Source of the DNA: Cryptosporangium aurantiacum
GTDB lineage: Bacteria; Actinomycetota; Actinomycetes; Mycobacteriales; Cryptosporangiaceae
Direction: 5' to 3'
DNA length: 64,000 bases
Assembly (NCBI RefSeq): GCF_900143005.1
Contig: NZ_FRCS01000001.1
Coordinates: forward strand, 248,001-312,000
Part shown: piece by piece, positions 45,709 to 53,375 of the stretch
Numbering within the stretch: the first letter of the stretch is position 1
Layout: every line of letters begins with the position of its first letter
Position numbers and translations under genes: made by a program
The notes under the pieces: generated by a model
Database searches by the model: none
What the model was told of the DNA's origin: nothing
The model's input: the letters and a program-made list of their open reading frames with translations, nothing else

Positions 45709-45733
45709 CGGCGTGTCGTTTTGTGACACGCCG
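45709..45733. promoter_or_regulatory. Inverted repeat upstream of the LPXTG gene
   Basis: CGGCGTGTC (45709-45717) mirrors GACACGCCG (45725-45733), loop GTTTTGT. It lies between the tRNA terminator and the surface-protein gene, before a relatively AT-rich stretch (TATAAG, TTAAATAA). It could be an operator or a second terminator. Confidence 0.4.
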
Positions 45734-45897
45734 TACGTATAAGGGCTAGTTAGCCTCAGGCGACCTTTCCAATCCCTCGCGGCCCGCGAACATCACCTGT
45801 GTCCGATTCATCCTGTTAAATAACCCGTGACAGAGCTATGTGCAGGTTTGAGGAATCCAGACCAGCTCCGCCCGATTGTGGACAGGTAGGTGTTGAT

Positions 45898-46530
45898 ATG
45901 AAGCCCAGGTTCCGTCGCCTCGCGTATGCGGGCGCTGCGACCGTGGGAGCCGCGGTCACAGCGTTCGTCCTCGCGGGCGGACCGACCGCCACCGCGGATC
46001 AGTGCGAAGACGTGTCGAGGGCAGCGACGGCGCTCTCCGCCGAGTGCGTCCCGGCGGCGAGAGCCGTGGGCGTCGCGCTCGAAGGACGGCCCGGCGCCCG
46101 AGTGATCGGCGCGACGCCGAACGAGGCGAGCCCGCCCCCGGAGGAAGCGGAGAACCAGCCGGTCGTTCCGTCGGGCGGCCCGCAGGTGCCCGAGACGACC
46201 GCGCCGCCGGAGGAGGCTGAGAACCAGCCGGCGGTGCCGACCGGTGGTCCGCAGGTGCCGGAGACCACACCGCCGGCCGAGGAGACCAGCACACAGCCGG
46301 TGGTGCCCGGCGCGAGCCCGACGCCGAGCGGGACGCCCAGCGAGGGCGTCGGAACGCAGCCGGCGGTACCGGAGAGCACGCCGCCCGGCGTGCCGGAGAC
46401 CGGTCAGAACCAGCCGCAGCTCCCGGTGACCGGCGGCGACGAGGGTCCGATGATCGCCGCTCTGGGCGGCCTGACCCTGGCCGCAGGCGCCGGCCTGGTT
46501 TTGGCGGCAAGGCGCCGCCGTCCCGACTGA
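45898..46530 (+). CDS. LPXTG-anchored surface protein
   Basis: A 210-residue secreted protein. N-terminal signal peptide: basic MKPRFRRL, hydrophobic AAVTAFVLAGG and Ala-rich cleavage region. A short mature domain has two Cys (QCEDVSRAATALSAEC). It is followed by Pro/Glu/Thr-rich repeats, three related blocks of about 27 residues with PEEAENQPVVPSGGPQVPET as the unit. The sorting signal is LPVTG (175-179), then a helix GGLTLAAGAGLVLAA and RRRR. Sortase would link it to peptidoglycan; no sortase gene is in the window. ATG 45898 is preferred to 45838 for the signal peptide. Function unknown. Confidence 0.88.
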   Translation: MKPRFRRLAYAGAATVGAAVTAFVLAGGPTATADQCEDVSRAATALSAECVPAARAVGVALEGRPGARVIGATPNEASPPPEEAENQPVVPSGGPQVPETTAPPEEAENQPAVPTGGPQVPETTPPAEETSTQPVVPGASPTPSGTPSEGVGTQPAVPESTPPGVPETGQNQPQLPVTGGDEGPMIAALGGLTLAAGAGLVLAARRRRPD

Positions 46531-46542
46531 CCCAGCACGAAC

Positions 46543-46575
46543 ACGAGGGCCCCGGGCATAGCCCGGGGCCCTCGT
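46543..46575 (+). terminator. Terminator after the LPXTG gene
   Basis: ACGAGGGCCCCGGGC (46543-46557) pairs fully with 46561-46575, loop ATA. 15-bp stem. It lies between the LPXTG gene and the convergent IclR gene and may serve both. Confidence 0.75.
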
Positions 46576-46642
46576 CGTTCACACGAGAGTGTGAAAGCGC
46601 CGCCAGGCGCGCGTAGTTGTACTTGCTACGGCGGTGGGCCGC

Positions 46643-47341
46643 TCACAGGCCGGACAGCCGCTGGCCGGCTCGGATCACCTGGACGGCGTGGCGCTCGCCG
46701 GGGCGGCGGCCCAGGCGCTCGATCGGGCCGGAGATCGAGATCGCCGCGATCACCCGCCCCTGCCGATCACGCACCGGCGCCGACACCGACGCCACGCCGG
46801 GCTCGCGCTCGGCCACGCTCGACGCCCACCCGCGCCGCCGCACCTCGGCGAGCGTCCGCCCACTGAACCGGCACCGCGGCAACAGCGGCAGCACGGACTC
46901 CGGCGGCTCCCAGGCGAGCAGCACCTGTGCGCCCGAACCCGCGGTGATCGGCAGCGCGGTACCGACCGGCACGGTGTCGCGCAGACCGCTCGACCGCTCC
47001 GCGGCGGCAACGCAGATCCGCTCGTCGGCTCGGCGAAGATAGAGCTGGGTGCTCTCCCCGGTCCCGTCCCGCAACTGGGCCAGGACCGGCGCCGCGGCGG
47101 TCAGCAGCGCGTCCGGAGCGGCGTTTGCCAGCTCGGCGAGGCGCGGCCCCGGACGCCAGCGCCCGGCCTCGTCGCGGACCAGCAGCCGGTGCGCCTCGAG
47201 TGCCTGCGCGAGGCGGTGCGCGGTTGCCCTGGGCAGGCCGGACCGTTCGACGAGCTCCGCCAGGCTGGCACCGTCGACCGTGGCCTCGAGGATTGCGACG
47301 GCCTTGTCGAGAACACCGACACCGCTGATAGTCTGTCCCAC
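46643..47341 (-). CDS. IclR-family regulator of leuCD (NdgR/LtbR-like)
   Basis: A 232-residue IclR protein. The wHTH opens SGVGVLDKAVAILEA, with LAELVERSGLPRATAHRLAQALEAHRLL as recognition part, and the C-terminal effector domain has GSGAQVLLAWEPP and SVSAPVRDRQGRVIAAISISGP. Its divergent position to leuCD and the VGVLDKA opening match NdgR of Streptomyces and LtbR of Corynebacterium, repressors of leucine genes. The start is GTG 47341. A palindrome covers this start and the leuCD promoter side, so autoregulation is likely. Confidence 0.9.
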   Translation of the reverse strand: MGQTISGVGVLDKAVAILEATVDGASLAELVERSGLPRATAHRLAQALEAHRLLVRDEAGRWRPGPRLAELANAAPDALLTAAAPVLAQLRDGTGESTQLYLRRADERICVAAAERSSGLRDTVPVGTALPITAGSGAQVLLAWEPPESVLPLLPRCRFSGRTLAEVRRRGWASSVAEREPGVASVSAPVRDRQGRVIAAISISGPIERLGRRPGERHAVQVIRAGQRLSGL

Positions 47342-47356
47342 AAGACGAAACTATCA
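47326..47356. promoter_or_regulatory. Probable operator of the IclR regulator/leuCD pair
   Basis: TGATAGT (47326-47332) mirrors ACTATCA (47350-47356), with a further GTCT/AGAC match inside. It overlaps the first five codons of the regulator gene and lies 39 bp before leuC. Binding would block both the regulator and leuCD. Similar long, AT-containing palindromes are known for LtbR; the match is from memory. Confidence 0.65.
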
Positions 47357-47394
47357 TCCCACATCGCAGGAAGTCATGAGGTTGGGAGCCTGAC

Positions 47395-48807
47395 ATGGGC
47401 CGAACGCTCGCGGAGAAAGTCTGGGACGCGCACGTGGTGCGCTCGCAGCCGGGGGAACCCGACCTGCTCTACATCGATCTGCACCTCGTCCACGAGGTGA
47501 CCAGCCCGCAGGCGTTCGAGGGGCTCCGCCTGGCCGGCCGTCCGGTCCGTCGTCCGGACCTCACGATCGCGACCGAGGACCACAACGTCCCGACCGTCGA
47601 CATCGACAAGCCGATCGCCGACCTGGTCAGCCGGACGCAGGTCGACACCCTGCGGAAGAACTGCGCCGAGTTCGGCGTTCGGCTGCACCCGATGGGCGAC
47701 GCCGGGCAGGGCATCGTGCACGTCATCGGTCCGCAGCTGGGCCTGACCCAGCCGGGCATGACCGTCGTGTGCGGCGACAGCCACACGTCCACCCACGGCG
47801 CGTTCGGCGCCCTGGCGTTCGGCATCGGCACCAGTGAGGTCGAGCACGTCCTGGCGACCCAGACGCTGCCGCTGCGCCCGTTCAAGACGATGGCGATCAA
47901 CATCCACGGGACGCTCGGCGAGGGCGTCACGCCGAAGGACATCATCCTGGCGGTGATCGCCAAGATCGGTACCGGCGGCGGGCAGGGCCACGTCCTGGAG
48001 TACCGGGGCGAGGCGATCCGCGAGCTCTCCATGGAGGGCCGGATGACGATCTGCAACATGTCGATCGAGGCCGGCGCCCGCGCGGGCATGATCGCGCCGG
48101 ACGAGACCACGTTCGAGTACCTGAAGGGCCGTCCGCACGCTGCGGAGGGCGCGGACTGGGACGCGGCCGTCGAGTACTGGAAGACGCTGCCCACCGACGA
48201 CGACGCCACGTTCGACGTCGAGGTCGACATCGACGCCAGCACGCTGACGCCGTTCGTGACCTGGGGCACCAACCCGGGCCAGGGACTGCCGCTGGGCGAG
48301 TCGGTTCCGGACCCCGCCGCGTTCACCGACCCGGCAGCCCGCACCGCCGCCGAGCGCGCGCTGGAGTACATGGGCCTGACCGCCGGAACGCCGTTGCGCG
48401 AGATCACCGTCGACACGGTGTTCCTCGGTTCCTGCACCAACGGCCGGATCGAGGACCTCCGGGCCGCCGCAGCGGTGCTGCGCGGGCGGCACATCGCCGA
48501 GAACATCCGGATGCTCGTCGTCCCCGGCTCGGTGCAGGTGCGCCTGCAGGCGGAGGCGGAAGGCCTCGACAAGGTCTTCAGCGAGGCGGGCGCCGAGTGG
48601 CGGCAGGCCGGCTGCTCGATGTGCCTGGGCATGAACCCGGACACGCTCTCGCCCGGTGAGCGCTCGGCATCGACCTCCAACCGCAACTTCGAGGGTCGGC
48701 AGGGCAAGGGCGGCCGCACGCACCTGGTCTCCCCGCTGGTGGCTGCCGCGACCGCGGTCACCGGTCACCTGTCCGCGCCCGCCGACCTGCCGCCCGCTGG
48801 GAGCTGA
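47395..48807 (+). CDS. leuC: 3-isopropylmalate dehydratase, large subunit
   Basis: Large [4Fe-4S] subunit of isopropylmalate isomerase, second step of leucine synthesis. The 470-residue protein has [26 protein letters not shown], cluster Cys in [14 protein letters not shown] and [12 protein letters not shown]. With LeuD it also hydrates citraconate in the citramalate route to Ile. ATG 47395. It lies five bases before leuD and diverges from the IclR regulator. Confidence 0.97.
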   Translation: MGRTLAEKVWDAHVVRSQPGEPDLLYIDLHLVHEVTSPQAFEGLRLAGRPVRRPDLTIATEDHNVPTVDIDKPIADLVSRTQVDTLRKNCAEFGVRLHPMGDAGQGIVHVIGPQLGLTQPGMTVVCGDSHTSTHGAFGALAFGIGTSEVEHVLATQTLPLRPFKTMAINIHGTLGEGVTPKDIILAVIAKIGTGGGQGHVLEYRGEAIRELSMEGRMTICNMSIEAGARAGMIAPDETTFEYLKGRPHAAEGADWDAAVEYWKTLPTDDDATFDVEVDIDASTLTPFVTWGTNPGQGLPLGESVPDPAAFTDPAARTAAERALEYMGLTAGTPLREITVDTVFLGSCTNGRIEDLRAAAAVLRGRHIAENIRMLVVPGSVQVRLQAEAEGLDKVFSEAGAEWRQAGCSMCLGMNPDTLSPGERSASTSNRNFEGRQGKGGRTHLVSPLVAAATAVTGHLSAPADLPPAGS

Positions 48808-48812
48808 GGACC

Positions 48813-49412
48813 ATGGAGAAATTCACCACGCACACCGGCCGCGCGGTGCCGCTGCGCCGGTCCAACGTCGACACGGATCAGATCATCCCGGCCGTCTATC
48901 TGAAGCGGGTCACCCGCACCGGATTCGAGGACGGCTTGTTCTCGGCCTGGCGTGCCGACCCCGAGTTCGTGCTCAATCAACCCGAATACACGAACGGCAC
49001 TGTGCTGGTCGCCGGGCCCGAGTTCGGCACCGGATCGTCGCGGGAGCACGCGGTCTGGGCGTTGATGGACTACGGCTTCAAGGTCGTCATCTCGCCTCGT
49101 TTCGCCGATATCTTCCGTGGTAACTCGCTCAAGGCGGGCCTGCTCACGGTTGTCCTGCCGGAAGACACGGTCGAGTGGATCTGGAAGGCGATCGAGGCGG
49201 ATCCCACCACCGAGATCACCGTCGACCTGCAGGCCCGAGAGGTGCGGGTCGGTGACCGTGTCGAGGAATTCGAGTTCGACGACTACAGCCGCTGGCGGCT
49301 GTTGGAGGGGCTGGACGACATCGGCCTCACCCTGCGCCACGCGGACGCTGTCGACGCGTTCGAGAAGCAGCGTCCGAGCTGGTTGCCGCGCACGCTGACC
49401 TCGGTGCAGTAA
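48813..49412 (+). CDS. leuD: 3-isopropylmalate dehydratase, small subunit
   Basis: Small, substrate-binding subunit, 199 residues. Motifs: [40 protein letters not shown] and [19 protein letters not shown], all typical. It forms the active enzyme with LeuC. The gene follows leuC after five bases and ends at a strong terminator. Confidence 0.97.
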   Translation: MEKFTTHTGRAVPLRRSNVDTDQIIPAVYLKRVTRTGFEDGLFSAWRADPEFVLNQPEYTNGTVLVAGPEFGTGSSREHAVWALMDYGFKVVISPRFADIFRGNSLKAGLLTVVLPEDTVEWIWKAIEADPTTEITVDLQAREVRVGDRVEEFEFDDYSRWRLLEGLDDIGLTLRHADAVDAFEKQRPSWLPRTLTSVQ

Positions 49413-49430
49413 GGCCTTCTGCGGCCGCGA

Positions 49431-49477
49431 GCGGCCGGAATTCGTTGCTGGCAACGGATTCCGGCCGCTTCGTTTTT
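49431..49477 (+). terminator. leuCD terminator
   Basis: GCGGCCGGAATTCGTTGC (49431-49448) pairs with GCAACGGATTCCGGCCGC (49451-49468) with one G-T pair, followed by TTCGTTTTT. 18-bp stem plus T-rich tail, 18 bp after the leuD stop. Confidence 0.85.
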
Positions 49478-49656
49478 CGCCGGAACAGAGCGCTTCTCAC
49501 GCGTAAATCGGGCTCAGAACGGCCGAAACCGTTACGACACAACGAAATTCGTCCTCCCGTGGTCATTGTGCGTTCTCGAAAGCGGGCCTAACGTTCGCGC
49601 CGAGGCGTCCGGCCTGCGCGCATTCGTACTTGGATGCGCACTTTGAGGGGGAACTA

Positions 49657-50721
49657 GTGAACAAGACCGAACTGATCGAGACGCTCGTCCAGCGCCTCGG
49701 CGACCGTCGATCCGCGACCGCGGCGCTCGACGGCGTTCTCGAGGAGATCCAGCGGGCCGTTGCCCGGGGGGAGCGAGTGGCGATCACCGGCTTCGGCACT
49801 TTCGAGAAACGAGTGCGGAACGCGCGGACCGCGCGCAATCCCCGCACGGGTGAAGCCGTGAAGGTGAAGCGGACGTTCACCCCGGCCTTCAAGGCCGGGC
49901 AGGGATTCAAGGACATCGTGACCGGCACCAAGAAGCTGGCGAAGGCGCCGGTGGCGTCGATCGCGGCGCCGGTCTCCGCGTCCACGTCGGCACCGGTCAC
50001 CGCTGCGTCCCGCAACGGTGCCACCCGCCCGACGCGGTCCACCGCAACGAAGTCGACCGCCGCCCGCGCGGTCAACGGCACGCCCACCCGGGCGACCAAG
50101 GCCACGGCCGCGACCAAGGCGGCTCCGGCCAGGACCTCGCGCGCGACCGCGACGAAGTCCACCGCGGCGGGCACGACCGCCACCAAGGCCACCGCGGCGA
50201 GGGCCACGGCGACCCGGTCGACGGCGACGAAGGCCGCACCGGCGAAGACGGCGGCCACCAGGTCGACGGCCACCAGGGCCACGACGAAGGCGACACCGGC
50301 CAAGACCGCGGTCAAGGCCACACCGGCGAAGACCGCGGCCACTCGGTCGACGGCGACGAAGGCCGCACCGGCGAAGACCGCGGCGACCAGGTCGACGGCC
50401 ACCAAGGCCACCGCGAAGGCCACGCCCGCCAAGACCGCGGTCAAGGCGACCAAGGCAGCGCCCGCCAAGACCATGCCCGCCAAGACCATGCCCGCCAAGA
50501 CCGCGGCCAAGGCCACCAAGGCGACGCCTGCCAAGACCAGCGCGGCGACGGCTCCGGCGAAGACCACGATGGCCAAGGCCACCGCGACCGCCACCAAGGC
50601 GGCGCCGGCAAAGGCGCGTACCGGTGCGGGCAGCAAGCCGGCCACCGCCGGTTCGGCGAACACCGGTCCGAAGGCGGCGGGCAAGAAGGCGAAGAGCGCC
50701 GGCGGTAAGAAGAAGAAGTGA
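49657..50721 (+). CDS. hup: HU-type nucleoid protein with long Lys/Ala tail
   Basis: A 354-residue protein. Residues 1-90 form an HU domain (VNKTELIETLVQRLGDR, AITGFGTFEKRVRNARTARNPRTG, KVKRTFTPAFKAGQGFKDIV). From about 95 on, some 260 residues consist of Ala/Thr/Lys-rich repeats (ATKAAPAKTAATRSTATK, KATPAKTAVKATKA), similar to eukaryotic histone H1 tails and to HupB of mycobacteria. The tail is clearly longer than the roughly 110 residues of HupB. It compacts DNA. GTG 49657 with GAGGGGG is preferred over 49630. Its place between leuD and mutT1 is conserved. Confidence 0.93.
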   Translation: MNKTELIETLVQRLGDRRSATAALDGVLEEIQRAVARGERVAITGFGTFEKRVRNARTARNPRTGEAVKVKRTFTPAFKAGQGFKDIVTGTKKLAKAPVASIAAPVSASTSAPVTAASRNGATRPTRSTATKSTAARAVNGTPTRATKATAATKAAPARTSRATATKSTAAGTTATKATAARATATRSTATKAAPAKTAATRSTATRATTKATPAKTAVKATPAKTAATRSTATKAAPAKTAATRSTATKATAKATPAKTAVKATKAAPAKTMPAKTMPAKTAAKATKATPAKTSAATAPAKTTMAKATATATKAAPAKARTGAGSKPATAGSANTGPKAAGKKAKSAGGKKKK

Positions 50722-50812
50722 ATCGGGGCGCCGGCCGCGGGACTACGAGACGTCGCGGGGAAGCGACGTTCTCCCCGGTCCCGCGGTCCGGTCGGCCCGG
50801 CACTCCGACGTG

Positions 50813-51781
50813 TTACGGGTTGCTCTCCGGGCGGATGCTCGGGAGGTAATCCGCCTGCACCAGCCGCTCACCGGCGAAATGCAGGACCCAGACGCTGCCC
50901 TTGCGGCTACGGAGTCCGTCGTTGCGGTGCGCGACCGGGTTCGCGTCGACGCTCGCCTCGTCGGCCTCCGCCAGCTCGGCGATCACGCCCGGGATCAGAC
51001 CGCCCTGACTGCAGACGGCCGACACACCGCCGTCCGCGGCCAGCTCCCGGACCCGGGCGACCACCGCCTCCGGGTCGTCGCTGAACGTCTCCTCGTCGAA
51101 CCGCGCATCGTCGACGACGTCCACGCCGAGCGCCGCGGCCAGCGGTTCCGCGGTCTGCCTGCACCGCACCTTGACCGCCGACAGCACGCGCTCCGGCCGG
51201 AACCAGGGCAGCAGCTCGGCCAGCCACACCGCCTGCGCCTGACCACTGCCCTCCAGCGGACGCTCGTCGTCCGGACCGGGCCAGGTTTTTTTGTCGCCGG
51301 CCTTCGCGTGCCGGATCAGCAGGATCGTGGCGGTGATCTCGGGCAGCGCCGCGAACGCGCGCACCACGTCGCCGTCGTGCGCGTGGGTGACCCGGTCGAC
51401 GGCCTCTTCCGGGGGCAGCCACGTCATGCCGTCCACTTCCGCGTTGCGGGTGAACTCACCGCCGGTGGCACGCATCGCCCAGTAGTCCACGACCTTCGGC
51501 ACCAGGCCGGAACCCGCCGCACGATGCTGACCACCGCGCGGCGGGACCAGGTAGGACGTGGACGGGAGCCGGGGTCCGACCACCGGCTGCAGCCCGGTCT
51601 CCTCGATCACCTCGCGGCAGGCCGCGGCCAGCTCGTGCTCGTCCGGGTCGAGCTTGCCCTTCGGCAGCGACCAGTCGTCGTACCGCGGCCGGTGGATCAG
51701 CGCGATCTCCACGCCGTCGGCACCACGACGCCAGAGCACGCCTCCCGCGGCGCGGACCTCGGGGTGCCGGTCGGAGATCAT
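50813..51781 (-). CDS. mutT1: MutT1-like Nudix hydrolase with phosphoglycerate-mutase domain
   Basis: A 322-residue two-domain protein. The N-terminal Nudix domain has the box GKLDPDEHE with REVIEETG (residues 56-63). The C-terminal histidine-phosphatase domain has the RHG motif LLIRHAKAGDK near 155 and CRQTAEPLAAAL, with a late SQGGLIPGV. In Mycobacterium MutT1 this pair hydrolyses 8-oxo-GTP/dGTP and then diadenosine polyphosphates. It is the third gene of a ppk/CYTH-CHAD operon, and overlaps the previous one by four bases. Confidence 0.9.
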   Translation of the reverse strand: MISDRHPEVRAAGGVLWRRGADGVEIALIHRPRYDDWSLPKGKLDPDEHELAAACREVIEETGLQPVVGPRLPSTSYLVPPRGGQHRAAGSGLVPKVVDYWAMRATGGEFTRNAEVDGMTWLPPEEAVDRVTHAHDGDVVRAFAALPEITATILLIRHAKAGDKKTWPGPDDERPLEGSGQAQAVWLAELLPWFRPERVLSAVKVRCRQTAEPLAAALGVDVVDDARFDEETFSDDPEAVVARVRELAADGGVSAVCSQGGLIPGVIAELAEADEASVDANPVAHRNDGLRSRKGSVWVLHFAGERLVQADYLPSIRPESNP

Positions 51782-53319
51782 CCGCGCAGCCAGCCGGTCA
51801 GCTTCGGTCGGTCGGTCCGCTCCCAGACCGGTGCGAATCGGGCCCGGGACTCACGGACCGCGGCCCGTTCGCGCTCGATGAGACGTCCGCAGGTGATCAC
51901 CAGCTCGGTGTCGTCCGCGTGCGCGAGCGCGATGTCGCGCCACTCGTCGGCGGCGATCGCGGCGTCCTGGTGCTCGCCGAGGACCTCCTGAACCTCGGCG
52001 CACGCCTTGGCCAGCCGGGTCGCCGAAGCGCCGATGACCGGTGCCACGGCCTCCGACGCGTAGCGCGCACGCTTGGCGCGGATCCGGGACGCGTGCCAGG
52101 TGTCGTCCGGGTCGTCCAGCGTCAGCTTCCCGGCCTTGGTCGCCAGCTTGTCCCAGACGACCTCCACCATGGCCGGCAGCACCCAGACCGCGCGCTGGCG
52201 GGCCAGCTCCGCGGTCTCCGGCGTCCGGACGGTTTCGATCAGCAGGTCCAGCAGGGCCGGGTAACGATCCGAGGTCAAAGCGGCGTCCAGGTTCGTCAGC
52301 GCGCGGCGCTGCCGATCACCGAGGATCGCGTCGATCCGCCCGATGACCGCCGCGTCCAGTGGCGCGAGTGGGTCGGTCTCAGCGGTCGACCGTAGCCGGG
52401 CGCGGAGCACCTCGGCGTCCCGGGGGCCACCGAGAGCCGCAGCGAGCCACCGCAACTCGGCGTCGAGCGGCGCGGCCCACTCCGCGTCGATTAGCGGACC
52501 GAACGTCCGCAGATCGCTGCGCAGCCGGCGGCAGCAGACCCGTGCCTGGTGCACCGCGTCCTTCTCGTCGCGGCGGACCCGGACGTCGTAGTCGAGCAGC
52601 CGGCGCGCGGACCGGCGCAGCACGAACGCGATCGCGTCCGCGGCCGACGACCGGTCGGTGAGCTCACCGACCACCGGCAGATCGGGCGGGGCGGTGGCCC
52701 GCGGCCCGAGCGCACGGACGAGCTTGGGGGTGGTCGCGCCGCCGACCGCACCCGCCTGCGTGAGTACTGCCGCGGCGGCCGCCAGGGCCGCGTCGGCCTT
52801 CTTGCCGTCGGACTTCCGCTCCACCTCCAGCTCGCGGAAGCTGGTGCGAACACCGGATCCGTCGGCGAGCAGACCGCGGCCCTCGGAGACCTCCACGGTG
52901 TCGTCGACCAGCTCGGCCAGCGGACGCTTGCCGTCGACGATCAGATACCGGTCGCGGTCGGTGCGCAGCGTCGCCACCGCTACCAGGGGCGCGGTCCGCA
53001 CCCAGGCGGTGACCAGGTCGGTCAGTTCGGACGGCGGGGTGTCGGCCGGGCCGTCGACCGCGATCTCCTCGCGGACCGTCGCTCCGGCTGCGGTGGCGCC
53101 CTTCGGGAGCTTCAGGTGCCAGGGCGGGCCGTCCTCGCCGGTGCGGTGGCGGAGCGTGATGCCGAGCCGTGCCAGCCGCAGGTCGGCAGTGTCGTAGTAG
53201 ACCGCGGTCAGCACCTGCCGACCCTGCGCCTCGACCCGGCGGCCGTCGCCGAGCGCGACCGTCAGGTCCGGCAGAGCGAACCGTCCGTGGACACCGAACT
53301 TCAGTTCTTCCTCGCGCAT
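51778..53319 (-). CDS. CYTH and CHAD domain protein
   Basis: A 513-residue fusion. The N-terminal CYTH domain (1-210) carries ExExK as EEELKF (residues 3-8), YYDTADLRLARLGITLRHR and LEVERKSDG, typical of triphosphate-tunnel enzymes that act on inorganic triphosphate or polyphosphate ends. The C-terminal CHAD domain (215-513) is rich in His/Arg helices: DEKDAVHQARVCCRRLRSDL, DTWHASRIRAKRARYASEA and VLGEHQDAAIAADEW, which bind polyphosphate. ATG 53319. Its stop overlaps mutT1 (ATGA). The ppk next to it fits a role in polyphosphate. Confidence 0.92.
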   Translation of the reverse strand: MREEELKFGVHGRFALPDLTVALGDGRRVEAQGRQVLTAVYYDTADLRLARLGITLRHRTGEDGPPWHLKLPKGATAAGATVREEIAVDGPADTPPSELTDLVTAWVRTAPLVAVATLRTDRDRYLIVDGKRPLAELVDDTVEVSEGRGLLADGSGVRTSFRELEVERKSDGKKADAALAAAAAVLTQAGAVGGATTPKLVRALGPRATAPPDLPVVGELTDRSSAADAIAFVLRRSARRLLDYDVRVRRDEKDAVHQARVCCRRLRSDLRTFGPLIDAEWAAPLDAELRWLAAALGGPRDAEVLRARLRSTAETDPLAPLDAAVIGRIDAILGDRQRRALTNLDAALTSDRYPALLDLLIETVRTPETAELARQRAVWVLPAMVEVVWDKLATKAGKLTLDDPDDTWHASRIRAKRARYASEAVAPVIGASATRLAKACAEVQEVLGEHQDAAIAADEWRDIALAHADDTELVITCGRLIERERAAVRESRARFAPVWERTDRPKLTGWLRG

Positions 53320-53375
53320 CCTCGTCCGTTCGCCGTCAGCGCGGGTGTTCGCCCGCGCGGGGAGGGGTAGATCGG

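Noticed and set aside
45838-45897. Longer N-terminus for the LPXTG protein
   Set aside because: The extra 20 residues precede a complete signal peptide and are Pro/Cys-rich; the later ATG gives a normal secreted precursor.
50160-50600. Repeated DNA that could suggest a CRISPR array or VNTR locus
   Set aside because: The repeats are irregular, in frame and encode the Lys/Ala tail of HU; there are no spacers or cas genes.
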